From an uncultured Duncaniella sp. (lineage in GTDB: Bacteria > Bacteroidota > Bacteroidia > Bacteroidales > Muribaculaceae), in contig CAJUIX010000012.1 in assembly GCA_910586665.1 (NCBI GenBank), forward strand, positions 1 to 64,000: DNA of 64,000 nucleotides, in the 5' to 3' direction. Shown piece after piece: positions 8,513 to 17,484 of this stretch. The notes beneath the pieces were generated by a model, which worked only from the letters and a program-made list of their open reading frames with translations, was not told the DNA's origin and did no database searches. Numbering within the stretch: position 1 is the first letter of the stretch; every line of letters starts with the position of its first letter. The position numbers and the translations under genes were made by a program.

Positions 8513-9100
8513 TTAATTTCTGAAATTGATTTCGCTGTCGTATCCCCAGTCTTTGAGGAGGATTGAGAAATAACCGCGGGCTTTGGCGCGGGCCTCGTCG
8601 ACGAGGATGCGGCGATATTCGTCGTTGGCGTCCACCTCCTCTTTGAGCGACTTGCTCATTCGGTCCTTCAGCTCGGCGCGCTCCTCGGCGGTGATTTGCG
8701 AGCGGAGGCCGCTGACACGGTAGTGCTCCTCGGTTACGCCTATGTCGCGGCCGAGATAGCGGGTGTGGACGGGTGGGAGGGTGAGGCTGACGAGCTTGCG
8801 GTCGTGGTCGACGGTGATGTCCTCGTCGCGAAGCTCGGCCAGGTCGATATAGGCCTCGATGTAGGTATGAAACGAGTAGGCGGCTATCCTTTTGCCGACT
8901 TTCAGACCGTTGACAAAGGCGTCTATGCCCTTGGCGCCGTTGTCGCTGATAGTCCCTACCTTGTTGACGGTCATCTCGGCGAGTGAGAGCTTCTGCACAT
9001 CCTGAAGCTCGTGAAGGAGTGCGGGGGACTGCTTGTGGGCGCAGCCGGCAGAAAAGACGAGGGGGAGAGAAAATGTGATATTTCGGAGTGTCTTGTTCAT
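8513..9100 (-). CDS. DUF4230 family lipoprotein (second tandem copy)
   Basis: A 195-residue protein. I chose the Met at 9100 rather than the longer frame because it starts a lipoprotein signal (MNKTLRNITFSLPLVFSAGC, Cys 20). The rest parallels its neighbour: LSLAEMTVNKVGTISDNGAK, then YIEAYIDLAELRDEDI, VSLTLPPVHTRYLG, and a C-terminal Lys/Ala-rich helix. The two neighbours appear to be diverged duplicates with different anchors (one transmembrane, one lipid). Function unknown. Confidence 0.8.
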   Translation of the reverse strand: MNKTLRNITFSLPLVFSAGCAHKQSPALLHELQDVQKLSLAEMTVNKVGTISDNGAKGIDAFVNGLKVGKRIAAYSFHTYIEAYIDLAELRDEDITVDHDRKLVSLTLPPVHTRYLGRDIGVTEEHYRVSGLRSQITAEERAELKDRMSKSLKEEVDANDEYRRILVDEARAKARGYFSILLKDWGYDSEINFRN

Positions 9101-9137
9101 AGTCTTGTTTTGGTGTCGGATTGATGAGAAGTTTTTA

Positions 9138-9145
9138 CAAAGATA
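9138..9145 (-). promoter_or_regulatory. Likely -7 element for the DUF4230 pair
   Basis: TATCTTTG on the minus strand fits TAnnTTTG; no good TTTG lies at the expected distance upstream. Confidence 0.45.
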
Positions 9146-9221
9146 CGCAATTAATCGGTGAAAAAAGGTGCGATAAAGCAAAAGCAGCAGCCTATTTATG
9201 AATTTTTATGGAAGGGAATCT

Positions 9222-9253
9222 TTTGGAAAACCGGGGAATTGTATGTAAATTTG
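9222..9253 (+). promoter_or_regulatory. dnaX promoter giving an almost leaderless transcript
   Basis: TTTG at 9222-9225, a 20-bp spacer and TAAATTTG at 9246-9253. The dnaX ATG at 9259 begins only 6 bp after the -7 box, which places the start of transcription at or within a few bases of the start codon. Confidence 0.65.
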
Positions 9254-9258
9254 TGGAT

Positions 9259-11127
9259 ATGGAAAACTATATTGTCTCGGCAAGGAAATATCGTCCGTCG
9301 ACCTTCGACAGTGTCGTCGGACAGAAGGCGCTGACTGCCACGCTTAAAAATGCGATAGCGACCCACCGTCTGGCCCATAGCTACCTCTTCTGCGGCTCGC
9401 GAGGGGTGGGGAAGACCTCGTGTGCGCGAATCTTTGCCAAGACAATCAACTGTGCCAATCCCCGTCCCGACGGTGAGGCCTGCAACGAGTGCGATAGCTG
9501 CCGCGCCTTCAACGAGGGTAACTCGCTGAATATCATCGAACTCGACGCTGCGTCCAACAACGGTGTCGACGACATCCGCCAGCTCGTCGAGCAGGTGCAG
9601 ATTCCGCCGTCGCAGGGAAGCTACAGGGTGTTTATCGTCGATGAGGTCCACATGCTCTCCGCCGCGGCTTTCAATGCCTTCCTGAAGACTCTCGAGGAGC
9701 CGCCGTCATACGTCATCTTCATCCTGGCCACCACCGAGAAGCACAAGATTATCCCGACAATCCTCTCGCGCTGCCAGATTTATGACTTCAAGCGCATCAC
9801 GGTGCGTGACATGATAGAGCATTTGTCATACGTCGCCTCGCAGGAGGGGATTACCGCCGAGCCGTCGGCGCTCAACGTCATCGCGCGCAAGGCTGACGGC
9901 GCGATGCGCGACGCGCTCTCGATTTTCGACCAGGTGGCGGCATCGTCGCGCGGCAATATAACATATCAGAGCGCCATTGAGAACCTCAATGTGCTCGACT
10001 ATAACTATTACAACAGACTCCTCGACTGCTTCCTCGAAGGAAAGGTGCTGGAGACTTGGTTGATATACAAGGAGATACGCGACAGAGGATTTGACTCGCA
10101 CTTTTTCATCAACGGCCTGGCCGACTATATGCGCGACCTCATGGTGGCCGCCGACCCATCGACAATAGTGCTCCTCGAGGCTGACGACGAGGCGCGAAAG
10201 GCTATGGCGCAGACCGCCGCCAAGTGCCGCCCGGAGTTTATCTACCGTGTGATGAACCTCTGCAACGAGGCCGACCTGAATTACCGCACGGCTTCCAACA
10301 AGCAGTTCCTTATAGAGCTTACGCTGGCAAAGATATGCCAATTGTTAAGCCCCTCCCCCGATGAAAGTGGCGCCGGGGAGGGGCGGTTACAGAAAATCCA
10401 GCCCGCCACATCTCCCGCTCCGGCCTCGCCGACCTCTCCCGCTCCGCAGCCGCTCCAACAGCCCTCGGCGGCTCCCGCGCGGACCGCGGTGCAGCAGCCA
10501 CAACAGCCGTCAGCCGTCCCACAACCGCCAGTAAGCCCGGCTACGCAGCAGCCGGCGGTGCATACATACACGCAGGCGGCTCCTGCGGTGCCCATGACGG
10601 CCTCTTCGCCCGCCGCGCCCTATAACAGCCCCGCGGCTCCTGTAGGCGCGCCCAAGCGGCCTATAAAGCGCCTTGCGTCGACCTTCTCAATCAACAATGC
10701 CCGCGGCGGAGTGGCTGACCCGTCGGCTTCGGCCCAGGCGTCCCACATGCAGCAGGAGATTCGCGAGACCCCCTACACCCGCGAGCAGCTAAACAAGGCC
10801 TGGCAGGCCTACATGACAGCCCATCCGACGGAGCATATACTCGTCAATACGATGAGGGCTTCATTTCCGGCACCGGTCGAGGGCGACAGCTATAAAATCA
10901 TGGTTGAGAACGAGATGCAGCGCAATGTTTTCGACCAGGCGGCTCCCGAGCTGTTGCGCTTTGTCCGCGACGCAATCAAGAATGACCGTTTTTCAATCAG
11001 CGTGGAGATAAACCAGGGCGAGGCATCACCCCACACATGGAACGAGCGCGAGGTGCTCGGTCACATGATTGACAACATCCCCGAACTGCGCAGCTTCATC
11101 GACGACCTCGGCCTGACACTGGGCTGA
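9259..11127 (+). CDS. dnaX: DNA polymerase III subunit gamma/tau
   Basis: Clamp-loader ATPase subunit that loads the beta sliding clamp and ties the polymerase cores to the replisome. I start at the Met of MENYIVSARKYRPSTFDSVV, the canonical N-terminus, giving 622 residues. Walker A is GSRGVGKTS (46-54), the zinc knuckle Cys are at 65, 75, 78 and 81, and Walker B DEVH is at 118-121. The sensor/arginine-finger region follows (ILSRCQIYDFKRI). Residues about 365-490 are a Pro/Ala/Gln-rich linker, then a tau-like C-terminal domain. No slippery A-rich heptamer was noticed, so a separate gamma form is not predicted. Confidence 0.96.
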   Translation: MENYIVSARKYRPSTFDSVVGQKALTATLKNAIATHRLAHSYLFCGSRGVGKTSCARIFAKTINCANPRPDGEACNECDSCRAFNEGNSLNIIELDAASNNGVDDIRQLVEQVQIPPSQGSYRVFIVDEVHMLSAAAFNAFLKTLEEPPSYVIFILATTEKHKIIPTILSRCQIYDFKRITVRDMIEHLSYVASQEGITAEPSALNVIARKADGAMRDALSIFDQVAASSRGNITYQSAIENLNVLDYNYYNRLLDCFLEGKVLETWLIYKEIRDRGFDSHFFINGLADYMRDLMVAADPSTIVLLEADDEARKAMAQTAAKCRPEFIYRVMNLCNEADLNYRTASNKQFLIELTLAKICQLLSPSPDESGAGEGRLQKIQPATSPAPASPTSPAPQPLQQPSAAPARTAVQQPQQPSAVPQPPVSPATQQPAVHTYTQAAPAVPMTASSPAAPYNSPAAPVGAPKRPIKRLASTFSINNARGGVADPSASAQASHMQQEIRETPYTREQLNKAWQAYMTAHPTEHILVNTMRASFPAPVEGDSYKIMVENEMQRNVFDQAAPELLRFVRDAIKNDRFSISVEINQGEASPHTWNEREVLGHMIDNIPELRSFIDDLGLTLG

Positions 11128-11180
11128 GGATGTATATAGAGATGTATATATAGAATGAATTGTAGGGACACGTCAAATAT

Positions 11181-11413
11181 AGGTCGAAGACCTTAGGCAA
11201 GAGGAACCCCAGGGTAAGCGAAGGCCGCAGGCCGTAGCGATGCCTGGGGTAGGAAGAAATCATAATATCTCATGGCTCGGAGAGCCTGGTCATTATTATG
11301 TTTAGCATCTTCGATGCAGGATTCTATTTCTACATTCTATTTACCACAGGCATCGCTACGGCCTGCGGCCTTCGCTAACCCTGGGGCTTCTCCTGGATAG
11401 GCTCTTCGAGCCA
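11181..11413. repeat. Modular GNA-hairpin repeat, locus R2
   Basis: Order: AGGTC-GAA-GACCT, core in plus orientation, GGCTC-GGA-GAGCC, GCATC-TTC-GATGC, core in minus orientation, GGCTC-TTC-GAGCC. It fills most of the 312-bp gap between the convergent dnaX and hydrolase genes; nothing else was seen there. It could also end transcription from both sides. Confidence 0.88.
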
Positions 11414-11439
11414 TCGATTGCAAAACACGCCGGGTGTAA

Positions 11440-12792
11440 TTATCGTATTGACAGAATGAAATCGGCCATGTCGGCGAGGACTTCCTCGGATATTGTCTCG
11501 CGGATTTCGAAATATTCGTCGGAATTCCCGGTCGTGCAGTGCTGGAATAGGTGGTTGAGCCCGGGATATTCCTTGACTTGCGCGCCCTTGACCTTCTCGC
11601 GGATGAGCGCGAGGTTGGGGGAGGACTTGACCTGCGTGTCCATGTCGCCGTTGAGGGCGAGGAGTGGGACGCGGATTTTCGCGAGCCACGCAGCCGGTTC
11701 GAGGCTGAGAAGACAGTCAAACTGACGTGTGCGGGTTTGTGAATTCGCCTTTATGCTTTGGAGCACAAGCGGAGGCACGCTTAACCCCTTCTCCTTGATG
11801 ATTAGGTCGATGTCTATAGGCTCGCTTTTGCCGGCCTTGTATTGCTCCTTGATTTGGCGGAACATCTCGCTGACGAGGAGGATAGAATTGTCAAATTCGG
11901 TTCCCTTGATGCCTGCGATCTCGAGGGAGTGCCTGTTTTGCTCGATAAGAGTCTCTGTAGCGGGTAGAGACATCCCCGCGAGACTGATGATAAAATCCGG
12001 TTTCTGCTCCGATGCGAGCAGAATGGCTATGGTGCCACCCTCGGAGTGGCCTATGATGCCGGTCTTCCCTGTCTGCGGGAGGCTTTTGACGAATGACAGG
12101 GCAGCCGAAGCGTCGGCGGCGAAGTCATAGAATGTCGATTCGGCAAAATTGCCCCCTGACTTGGCCGTGCCCCTGTCGTCATAGCGGAATGAGGCTATCC
12201 CTTTGGCCGCGAGACGGTCGGCTATTACAGCAATGGGTTTGTGGTCGAAGAGCTCCTCGTCGCGGTTCTGCGGCCCGCTGCCGCTGACGAGCACCACTGC
12301 CGGCATCTTGGCCGAGGAAGTGGTTCGCGGGAGCACGAGGGTGCCGCTCAGGAGGGTGCCGTCGGTGGAGCGGAACACTGTGTCGACACTCTCGTAAGCG
12401 TGTGGCTGCCTTGGCGTCTGCGGGCGCCGCTCCTCAATTGATAGCTCCTTCGAGAGGCACAGGGGGAAGCTATAGCCGCGCTGGGAGAAGGTACCGTTGA
12501 TAATATTTGCCTCCACCTTGCCCTGATATGTGGCACCTATTGCCGGACAGCTGAGGCTCAGTGAGTCATTGGTGCAGAGGAGGACATCTACGGGAATACC
12601 CTTGGCTCCCTGGTTGGGAGAATCCATCGTGCACCCCTGCGAGCCGTCGGCGCCGCGGGTGAAATTGAACACGAGGGGCAGTTTCATTTGCATTATTTCC
12701 AGTTCGCCGCGCCAGGAGCCGTCGAGAGAGTGGGCGAGGGGAGTACTGACGAGGGCTGCGAGCAGCAGCGCGAGGGAGCGGAGTATCTTCAT
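11440..12792 (-). CDS. Secreted alpha/beta-hydrolase (serine esterase/acyl hydrolase type)
   Basis: A 450-residue protein with a signal peptide (MKILRSLALLLAALVSTPLAHS). Residues 24-130 are a beta-rich N-terminal domain found in front of this hydrolase group in Bacteroidetes. The catalytic domain has the oxyanion segment VLVSGSGPQNRDEE, SFRYDDRGTAKSGG, nucleophile elbow GHSEGG with Ser 250, an Asp candidate in LLALNGDMDTQV and His in PGLNHLFQ. It probably hydrolyses an ester or small peptide in the periplasm; the substrate is not predictable. It is downstream of the PpiD-like gene but behind a terminator. Confidence 0.85.
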   Translation of the reverse strand: MKILRSLALLLAALVSTPLAHSLDGSWRGELEIMQMKLPLVFNFTRGADGSQGCTMDSPNQGAKGIPVDVLLCTNDSLSLSCPAIGATYQGKVEANIINGTFSQRGYSFPLCLSKELSIEERRPQTPRQPHAYESVDTVFRSTDGTLLSGTLVLPRTTSSAKMPAVVLVSGSGPQNRDEELFDHKPIAVIADRLAAKGIASFRYDDRGTAKSGGNFAESTFYDFAADASAALSFVKSLPQTGKTGIIGHSEGGTIAILLASEQKPDFIISLAGMSLPATETLIEQNRHSLEIAGIKGTEFDNSILLVSEMFRQIKEQYKAGKSEPIDIDLIIKEKGLSVPPLVLQSIKANSQTRTRQFDCLLSLEPAAWLAKIRVPLLALNGDMDTQVKSSPNLALIREKVKGAQVKEYPGLNHLFQHCTTGNSDEYFEIRETISEEVLADMADFILSIR

Positions 12793-12828
12793 AGTCGAAA
12801 TGTGTGTTATGAGTGAATTTTAAATAAA

Positions 12829-12870
12829 CACAGACGGGCAAGTGCCGTTTTGCGGCATTGCCCGTCTGTG
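12829..12870 (-). terminator. Terminator after the PpiD-like gene
   Basis: Arms CACAGACGGGCAA(g)TGCCG and CGGCATTGCCCGTCTGTG around a TTTTG loop, followed on the minus strand by GTTTATTT. Confidence 0.8.
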
Positions 12871-12913
12871 AGATGTTTAAGATTATAGTTTGTAAGCCTT
12901 CGCGGAGGGAGGA

Positions 12914-14986
12914 TTACTTATAGAAAGCGTTGATGTTGTTGGTGACTTCCTTGTTGCCGAGGAGGATGCGGTCGAGGACGTTCATCATGCGGCCTGCGCC
13001 ACGCTGCTGGTTGTAGCGGAGCGAGCTTTCCTGGAAGTCGTATGGGCGGCCCTCCTTGTCAAGTTCGGTCACCTGGAGCACGATTACGGAGTTGTTGGCC
13101 TTCATGGGACCTACGAGCGCTCCCTTCTGTGCGTTGGCAATCTTGCCCTGGACAGCGCTCTCGTTCATGCCGAGGCCGGGGACCATATACTGTCCGAAGT
13201 TGACGGTGGTAGTGTCGACCGAGACGTTCATCACGCTTGCATAGCCGGCCACGTCCTTGGCCTTGCCTTCATAGTCGGCGAGGAGCTTGGCAGCCTTCTT
13301 CTCGTTGCGGGCCTCGTTGGTGAGCATGGCGTGGAGCTGGTTGTCGCGGGCGGGGACATAGCCGTCGTCATAGATGTCGTTGAGAGCCACGGCGAGGAAG
13401 CGGCCTGTCTGCACGTCGCCATATACGGGCGATACCTGGCCTTTTTTAGCGTCCATCACCCATGCCACAGCCGAGTGGGAGTCGTTGAGGTTGCCGATGA
13501 TGGGAGTAGAGGCGCTGACAGTGGCGGGGAAGGTGGTGTAGCCGGCTTCCTGGGCGTTGTCGGCAAACTCCTGAGCGGTCTTGTTCTCGTCGACATATTT
13601 GCGGAGGGCTGCGTCAAGCTCGTTGACGGTAGCGTTTGAGGGCTCGGTGGTGAAGGTCACGCTTGCGAGGTCGTAGACAGTGACGGGGGCCTTGCGCTCG
13701 CTCACACGGAAGATGCGGCCACCCTCGGCGATAGTGTCGGGAGTGAAGTAGACGCCTGTTGCGCGGTCAGCGATGATTTCCTTGACCGGGCCGAAGTTGG
13801 CGTCGAGGAGCGAAACCTCCATATCCTTCTGCGATTGTGCCACCAGGGGTGAGGCGGCGATGCTGTCGAAGGCCACGCCTGAGTTGAGGGCGCCGACGAG
13901 GGAGTCGACCTGGGCCTTGCTGCCCTGGATTGCCATGAAGTCAATCTTGACGTCGGCCACCTCCTGGCTCTTGCCGAGGAGTTTGGCGAGGGTGTAGTCG
14001 TTGCCGATCTTGCTGACGAGCGCTGCGCGGCCCACCGACATTGAGTCGAGAGCGGCTTTGAGACGTGCCTGCTTGTCGACGTCGGTCTGGGTCATCTTGC
14101 GGCGGTCAACCACGAATTCGGGCATGTCGGCGAGACCCTGGAGCTCGGGAGTGGAGTTGAGGGCTGCGAGAGCGTCCTCGACCTTCTTCTGACCGGCAAG
14201 CATGTCGGCCTCGGAGGGGACGATGTTGACAGCGATATAGTTGACCACGCGGCTGGGCTCGCTGAGGATGTAGCGGTTCTTTTCCTTATTATATATGGCG
14301 TTGATGTCGCTCTCGCTCACTTCGAAGTCCTCGTCCTTGAGGCTCGAGAAGTCCTTCTTGGCATAGATGATGTGGGCGGTGGCGGCGTTGTCGTCATAGA
14401 GAGCCTTTGCGTCAAGCTCGTTGGCCACGAGGGTACCGGCGAAGAGGTTCTGGAACTTCTGCTGGAGGAGCATGCGCTCTACCGACTTCTCAAGGTCGAG
14501 CCAGTAGGCCTGGAGCTGCTGTGCCTGTGCCTGCTGCATGCCGTATTTTGTCGGGTTGAAGGCCATGTCGTGAGCAGTCTTCGCGTCGGGCACACCGAGC
14601 TGCTGCTGGACCATACGGTCTACATATTGCGAGTTTTTGCCTACCATCATGTCGGTAAGTTCCTGGTCGGTCACTGTGAGGCCGAGGTCTTTGATTTCCT
14701 GGTCGAAGAGCTTCTCGGCAATCATGGCGTTGAGCACCTGCTGCTGGAGCACGGCGTTGTCCATTCGCTGGCTCTGGTTCTGTGCCTGCTGTGAGGCCTC
14801 CTGGACGCGGCGCTGGAATTCCTGAATGTCGATTTTGGTTCCGTCGACTTTTGCAATGGTAGTACCGGTGCCGAACAGTGTGCGGCCGGAAGTAAAGAAG
14901 TCACCGATGATAAAAGCCAGCAGACCGGCTCCCACGATGATGAGCAAGAGGGCTGACTTGCTACGGATTTTTTCTAAAGTTGCCAT
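12914..14986 (-). CDS. PpiD/SurA-like periplasmic peptidylprolyl isomerase-chaperone
   Basis: A 690-residue protein anchored by one N-terminal helix (SALLLIIVGAGLLAFIIGDFF) like PpiD of proteobacteria. Residues about 40-240 form the SurA_N-type chaperone region (IAKVDGTKIDIQEFQRRVQE, then VLQQQVLNAMIAEKLFDQEI). Parvulin-like sequence is weak and probably degenerate in the middle. The C-terminal half is long and helical, ending with NNINAFYK. It is expected to help fold outer membrane proteins as they leave the Sec channel. It has its own promoter and terminator, so it is monocistronic. Confidence 0.85.
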   Translation of the reverse strand: MATLEKIRSKSALLLIIVGAGLLAFIIGDFFTSGRTLFGTGTTIAKVDGTKIDIQEFQRRVQEASQQAQNQSQRMDNAVLQQQVLNAMIAEKLFDQEIKDLGLTVTDQELTDMMVGKNSQYVDRMVQQQLGVPDAKTAHDMAFNPTKYGMQQAQAQQLQAYWLDLEKSVERMLLQQKFQNLFAGTLVANELDAKALYDDNAATAHIIYAKKDFSSLKDEDFEVSESDINAIYNKEKNRYILSEPSRVVNYIAVNIVPSEADMLAGQKKVEDALAALNSTPELQGLADMPEFVVDRRKMTQTDVDKQARLKAALDSMSVGRAALVSKIGNDYTLAKLLGKSQEVADVKIDFMAIQGSKAQVDSLVGALNSGVAFDSIAASPLVAQSQKDMEVSLLDANFGPVKEIIADRATGVYFTPDTIAEGGRIFRVSERKAPVTVYDLASVTFTTEPSNATVNELDAALRKYVDENKTAQEFADNAQEAGYTTFPATVSASTPIIGNLNDSHSAVAWVMDAKKGQVSPVYGDVQTGRFLAVALNDIYDDGYVPARDNQLHAMLTNEARNEKKAAKLLADYEGKAKDVAGYASVMNVSVDTTTVNFGQYMVPGLGMNESAVQGKIANAQKGALVGPMKANNSVIVLQVTELDKEGRPYDFQESSLRYNQQRGAGRMMNVLDRILLGNKEVTNNINAFYK

Positions 14987-15082
14987 TTAGTATGTTTAGA
15001 TGATTTTTGATTTTTGAGGTTAATTATGGTCAATAGGCGTCAATGTGCCCCGCGTCGCACGGGGCTACACGGAATTAACGCA

Positions 15083-15113
15083 CAAAAGTACTATAAATTT
15101 TATTTAATTCAAA
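15083..15113 (-). promoter_or_regulatory. Promoter of the PpiD-like gene
   Basis: On the minus strand, TTTG (15113-15110), a 19-bp spacer and TACTTTTG (15090-15083). The roughly 90-nt leader contains a GCCCCG/CGGGGC hairpin at 15047-15065. Confidence 0.7.
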
Positions 15114-15162
15114 ATGAGCGCCTTGAAAATGCTGTGTCGAAAAAGGAAAAATGAGTGAAAAA

Positions 15163-15795
15163 TCACCAAAAAAAGTATTTAAATGAAATGCTCGTTTTGT
15201 TGGCATAAAGTGATTTTTGATGATAAACTGAATCCTTTTTAGTCATATTCAATAGGCCGAAATGACCCATAATACTGATTGACATGCTGTTGCGTATGAA
15301 TTCAACGCCTATTCCCCAGGAGATATTGACAGGATTCCAGCTGTGTCCCCCTCCACTGTGACTTTGGGTATGGCTGCCGGACAGCTTATCGCTTAACATA
15401 TAGGAAATATCCATTCCAAGTAATGGAGCCATGTCGAAACCGTCGGTCACATTAAAGGCATATCCGGCGGTCACAGGGGCGGATACAGACCATCTTGACA
15501 GCTCTAAATCATGCTCACTTACCATGTCAAGCTTTAAATTATCATAATCCAATGCAATCCCGGATTCTATAAAAAAGTTTGAAGGCCGGTTTATGCGTAT
15601 CAGACCACCGATTTCTCCTCCGTAACCAAGCTTTATGTCCCCGTCTGTTGAAGTCCAGTCTCCGGGTATGTTTAGATTTATCGAAGCCTTGGCTCCCCAT
15701 CTGACTAAAGGCTTCCGCACCTGTTCCACGTCACGGCCCTGCCCAAGACCGACAAGAGGAAATAGAAGCACTATATAGAGAAATATGTATCGCAT
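15163..15795 (-). CDS. Outer membrane beta-barrel protein (PorT-like), small
   Basis: A 210-residue protein with signal peptide MRYIFLYIVLLFPLVGLGQG, followed by alternating amphipathic strands (ASINLNIPGDWTS, GGLIRINRPSNFFIESGIAL, WSVSAPVTAGYAFNV) and a terminal aromatic residue (SFKYFFW), as in eight-stranded outer membrane barrels of Bacteroidetes. It is AT-richer than its neighbours. No ligand can be predicted. Confidence 0.7.
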   Translation of the reverse strand: MRYIFLYIVLLFPLVGLGQGRDVEQVRKPLVRWGAKASINLNIPGDWTSTDGDIKLGYGGEIGGLIRINRPSNFFIESGIALDYDNLKLDMVSEHDLELSRWSVSAPVTAGYAFNVTDGFDMAPLLGMDISYMLSDKLSGSHTQSHSGGGHSWNPVNISWGIGVEFIRNSMSISIMGHFGLLNMTKKDSVYHQKSLYANKTSISFKYFFW

Positions 15796-15823
15796 ATGGG
15801 GCTTATTAGATTATAAGTATAGG

Positions 15824-15967
15824 TCAAATCATAAGGTTCTCGCGTCCGAGGCTCACCAGGGCGTAAATCTTGTTCTTTCTTCGAATTAGAACCTGCTCGC
15901 CGTTGTCTGCCCTGTCAAACGAGGCGGCGAGGTTGCTTCTATAGTCTCTTACTGATAATGCTTCCAT
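15824..15967 (-). pseudogene. Truncated Phd/YefM-type antitoxin, orphan
   Basis: A 47-residue ORF, MEALSVRDYRSNLAASFDRA and so on to LVSLGRENLMI. This is the N-terminal half of a Phd/YefM antitoxin: the start LSVRDYRSNL, then GEQVLIRRKNKIYALVSL, which forms the DNA-binding fold. Typical relatives run to 80-90 residues with a toxin-binding C-terminal helix; here a stop follows Ile 47. No toxin gene is next to it. The AT-rich upstream region has a TATATTTG box at 15995-15988. It may still bind DNA, but it looks like a relic. Confidence 0.7.
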
Positions 15968-16048
15968 ATAATATTTAATTGTTTATGCAAATATAACTAT
16001 TTTTTAATAGATTGAGGGTTTTGCAGAATCCTGTGCCCGTCATTGGAT

Positions 16049-16283
16049 AGGTCGGAGACCTTAGGCAAGAGAAACCCTAGGGTAAGCGAAGGCCGCAGGC
16101 CGTAGCGATGCCTGGGGTATACAAAAGCAAAAATATACAATTTGCATCGTAGATGCTAATCATAAGGATAACAAGCATCTTCGATGCAAACTATCATATC
16201 AAATATCACATAACCCCAGGCATCGCTACGGCCTGCGGCCTTCGCTTACCCTGGGGCTTCTATAGTTCAGGCTCTCCGAGCCA
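16049..16283. repeat. Modular GNA-hairpin repeat, locus R3
   Basis: Order: AGGTC-GGA-GACCT, core plus, GCATC-GTA-GATGC, GCATC-TTC-GATGC, core minus, GGCTC-TCC-GAGCC. Its reverse complement is close to locus R6 at 53032 over the whole length, including spacer sequence and part of the flank (a shared TGACGGGCACAGGATT). Confidence 0.88.
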
Positions 16284-16371
16284 TTTAGGATATTTTCATA
16301 ATGTATCCCTACAATCAATGATTTTGCAATACCCTCCTCTTTCCTGCGCCGCGTGCCGTCATTATTTTTGC

Positions 16372-16402
16372 TTTGCGGGTGACGTTTTAATTATTACTTT
16401 TG
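16372..16402 (+). promoter_or_regulatory. Promoter of the SGNH hydrolase gene
   Basis: TTTG (16372-16375), a 19-bp spacer and TACTTTTG (16395-16402), giving a leader of about 30 nt. Confidence 0.7.
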
Positions 16403-16437
16403 CATTACGAATAATTTTCATCAATCACATTATCACA

Positions 16438-17136
16438 ATGCGCGTTTTTTTCAGCACTCTTATCTTTATCGTCGCGTCGGTCTTCTGTTCGGCTCCGGCG
16501 CTGTCGCCGCGGGCATCGGTGTCGATTCTCGGTGACTCATATTCCACTTTCGAGGGCCATGTAAGCCCTGACACAAACTATGTGTGGTATTTCAAGGCTC
16601 CCAATCCAGGGCAGACCGATGTCAATAGCGTAGACCAGACCTGGTGGCAGCAGCTGATCCGCGACAAGGGGCTGCGCCTGGAGGTCAACAATTCGTTTTC
16701 AGGCTCGACTATCTCCCATCGCGGCTACAAGGGTGCCGACTACTCCGACCGCTCCTTCCTGACCCGTGCGAAGAAGCTCGGCTCGCCCGATGTGATTCTC
16801 GTGTTCGGCGCCACAAATGACTCCTGGGCCGGCGTCGAGGTGGGTGAGTATGCCCCGGCTGACGCAAAGGTCGAGGCTGACTATGGCGACCTCTACACCT
16901 TCCGCCCCGCGCTCGACCTTATGCTGGCCACAATGAAGGATTACTATCCCGGCACGGAAATCTACTTCATCGTCAACACCGAGCTGCGCCCGGAGATAAC
17001 GGAGTCAATCGCCACGCTCTGCAAGCGTCACGGCGTGGAGACAATCATGCTTGAGAACATCGACAAGATGTCGGGCCACCCCTCGGTCAAGGGCATGGGG
17101 CAGATTGCGGCCCAGGTGGGCGCGAGACTGAAATAG
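16438..17136 (+). CDS. Secreted SGNH/GDSL hydrolase
   Basis: A 232-residue protein starting at the Met at 16438, which follows a good promoter and begins a signal peptide (MRVFFSTLIFIVASVFCSAP); the longer frame reads through repeat R3 and is not real. Block I is SILGDSYSTF with the nucleophile Ser, block III is FGATNDSWAG with Asn, and the C-terminal GHPSVKG supplies the catalytic His. Members deacylate carbohydrates or lipids; an acetylesterase acting on glycans is plausible in a gut Bacteroidales, but the substrate is inferred only. Confidence 0.85.
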   Translation: MRVFFSTLIFIVASVFCSAPALSPRASVSILGDSYSTFEGHVSPDTNYVWYFKAPNPGQTDVNSVDQTWWQQLIRDKGLRLEVNNSFSGSTISHRGYKGADYSDRSFLTRAKKLGSPDVILVFGATNDSWAGVEVGEYAPADAKVEADYGDLYTFRPALDLMLATMKDYYPGTEIYFIVNTELRPEITESIATLCKRHGVETIMLENIDKMSGHPSVKGMGQIAAQVGARLK

Positions 17137-17146
17137 CGCGGAGCGA

Positions 17147-17461
17147 CTATTTCTTGTCGCGGCGTCGGGGGTTTTCAGGAAACCACCCGCGCTCCACCCG
17201 TTTGCGCTGTTCGAAAATCTCCCCTATCGTCCAGAATGAGGAGAAGGAGAACACTCCGAGCAGCGACGACCAGAAGACGTCCTCGACCATGACCGAGCCG
17301 GCTATTCCGGCGATGCCGAGCAGCAGGAACCACCACCAGCACGAGGTCCCGAAATAGTATTCACATTTGATTGTCACCGGGTGGAAGATTCCGATAATGA
17401 GAAAGGTGCAGATGCCTATAGCGAGGCCGAGGATGTGGTATTCCGATAGGATTTCGTTCAT
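17147..17461 (-). CDS. DUF4491 family small membrane protein
   Basis: A 104-residue protein with three hydrophobic segments. The N-terminus (YHILGLAIGICTFLIIGIFH, then PVTIKCEYYFGT) and the Trp-rich CWWWFLLLGIAGI match DUF4491, a small Bacteroidales inner-membrane family without known function. It converges with the SGNH gene (10 bp apart). Confidence 0.8.
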   Translation of the reverse strand: MNEILSEYHILGLAIGICTFLIIGIFHPVTIKCEYYFGTSCWWWFLLLGIAGIAGSVMVEDVFWSSLLGVFSFSSFWTIGEIFEQRKRVERGWFPENPRRRDKK

Positions 17462-17484
17462 AATTTTGGATTTTTAGCAGGATT

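Noticed and set aside
16153..16437. N-terminal extension of the SGNH hydrolase
   Set aside because: It translates repeat R3 and crosses a strong promoter; the signal peptide begins at 16438.
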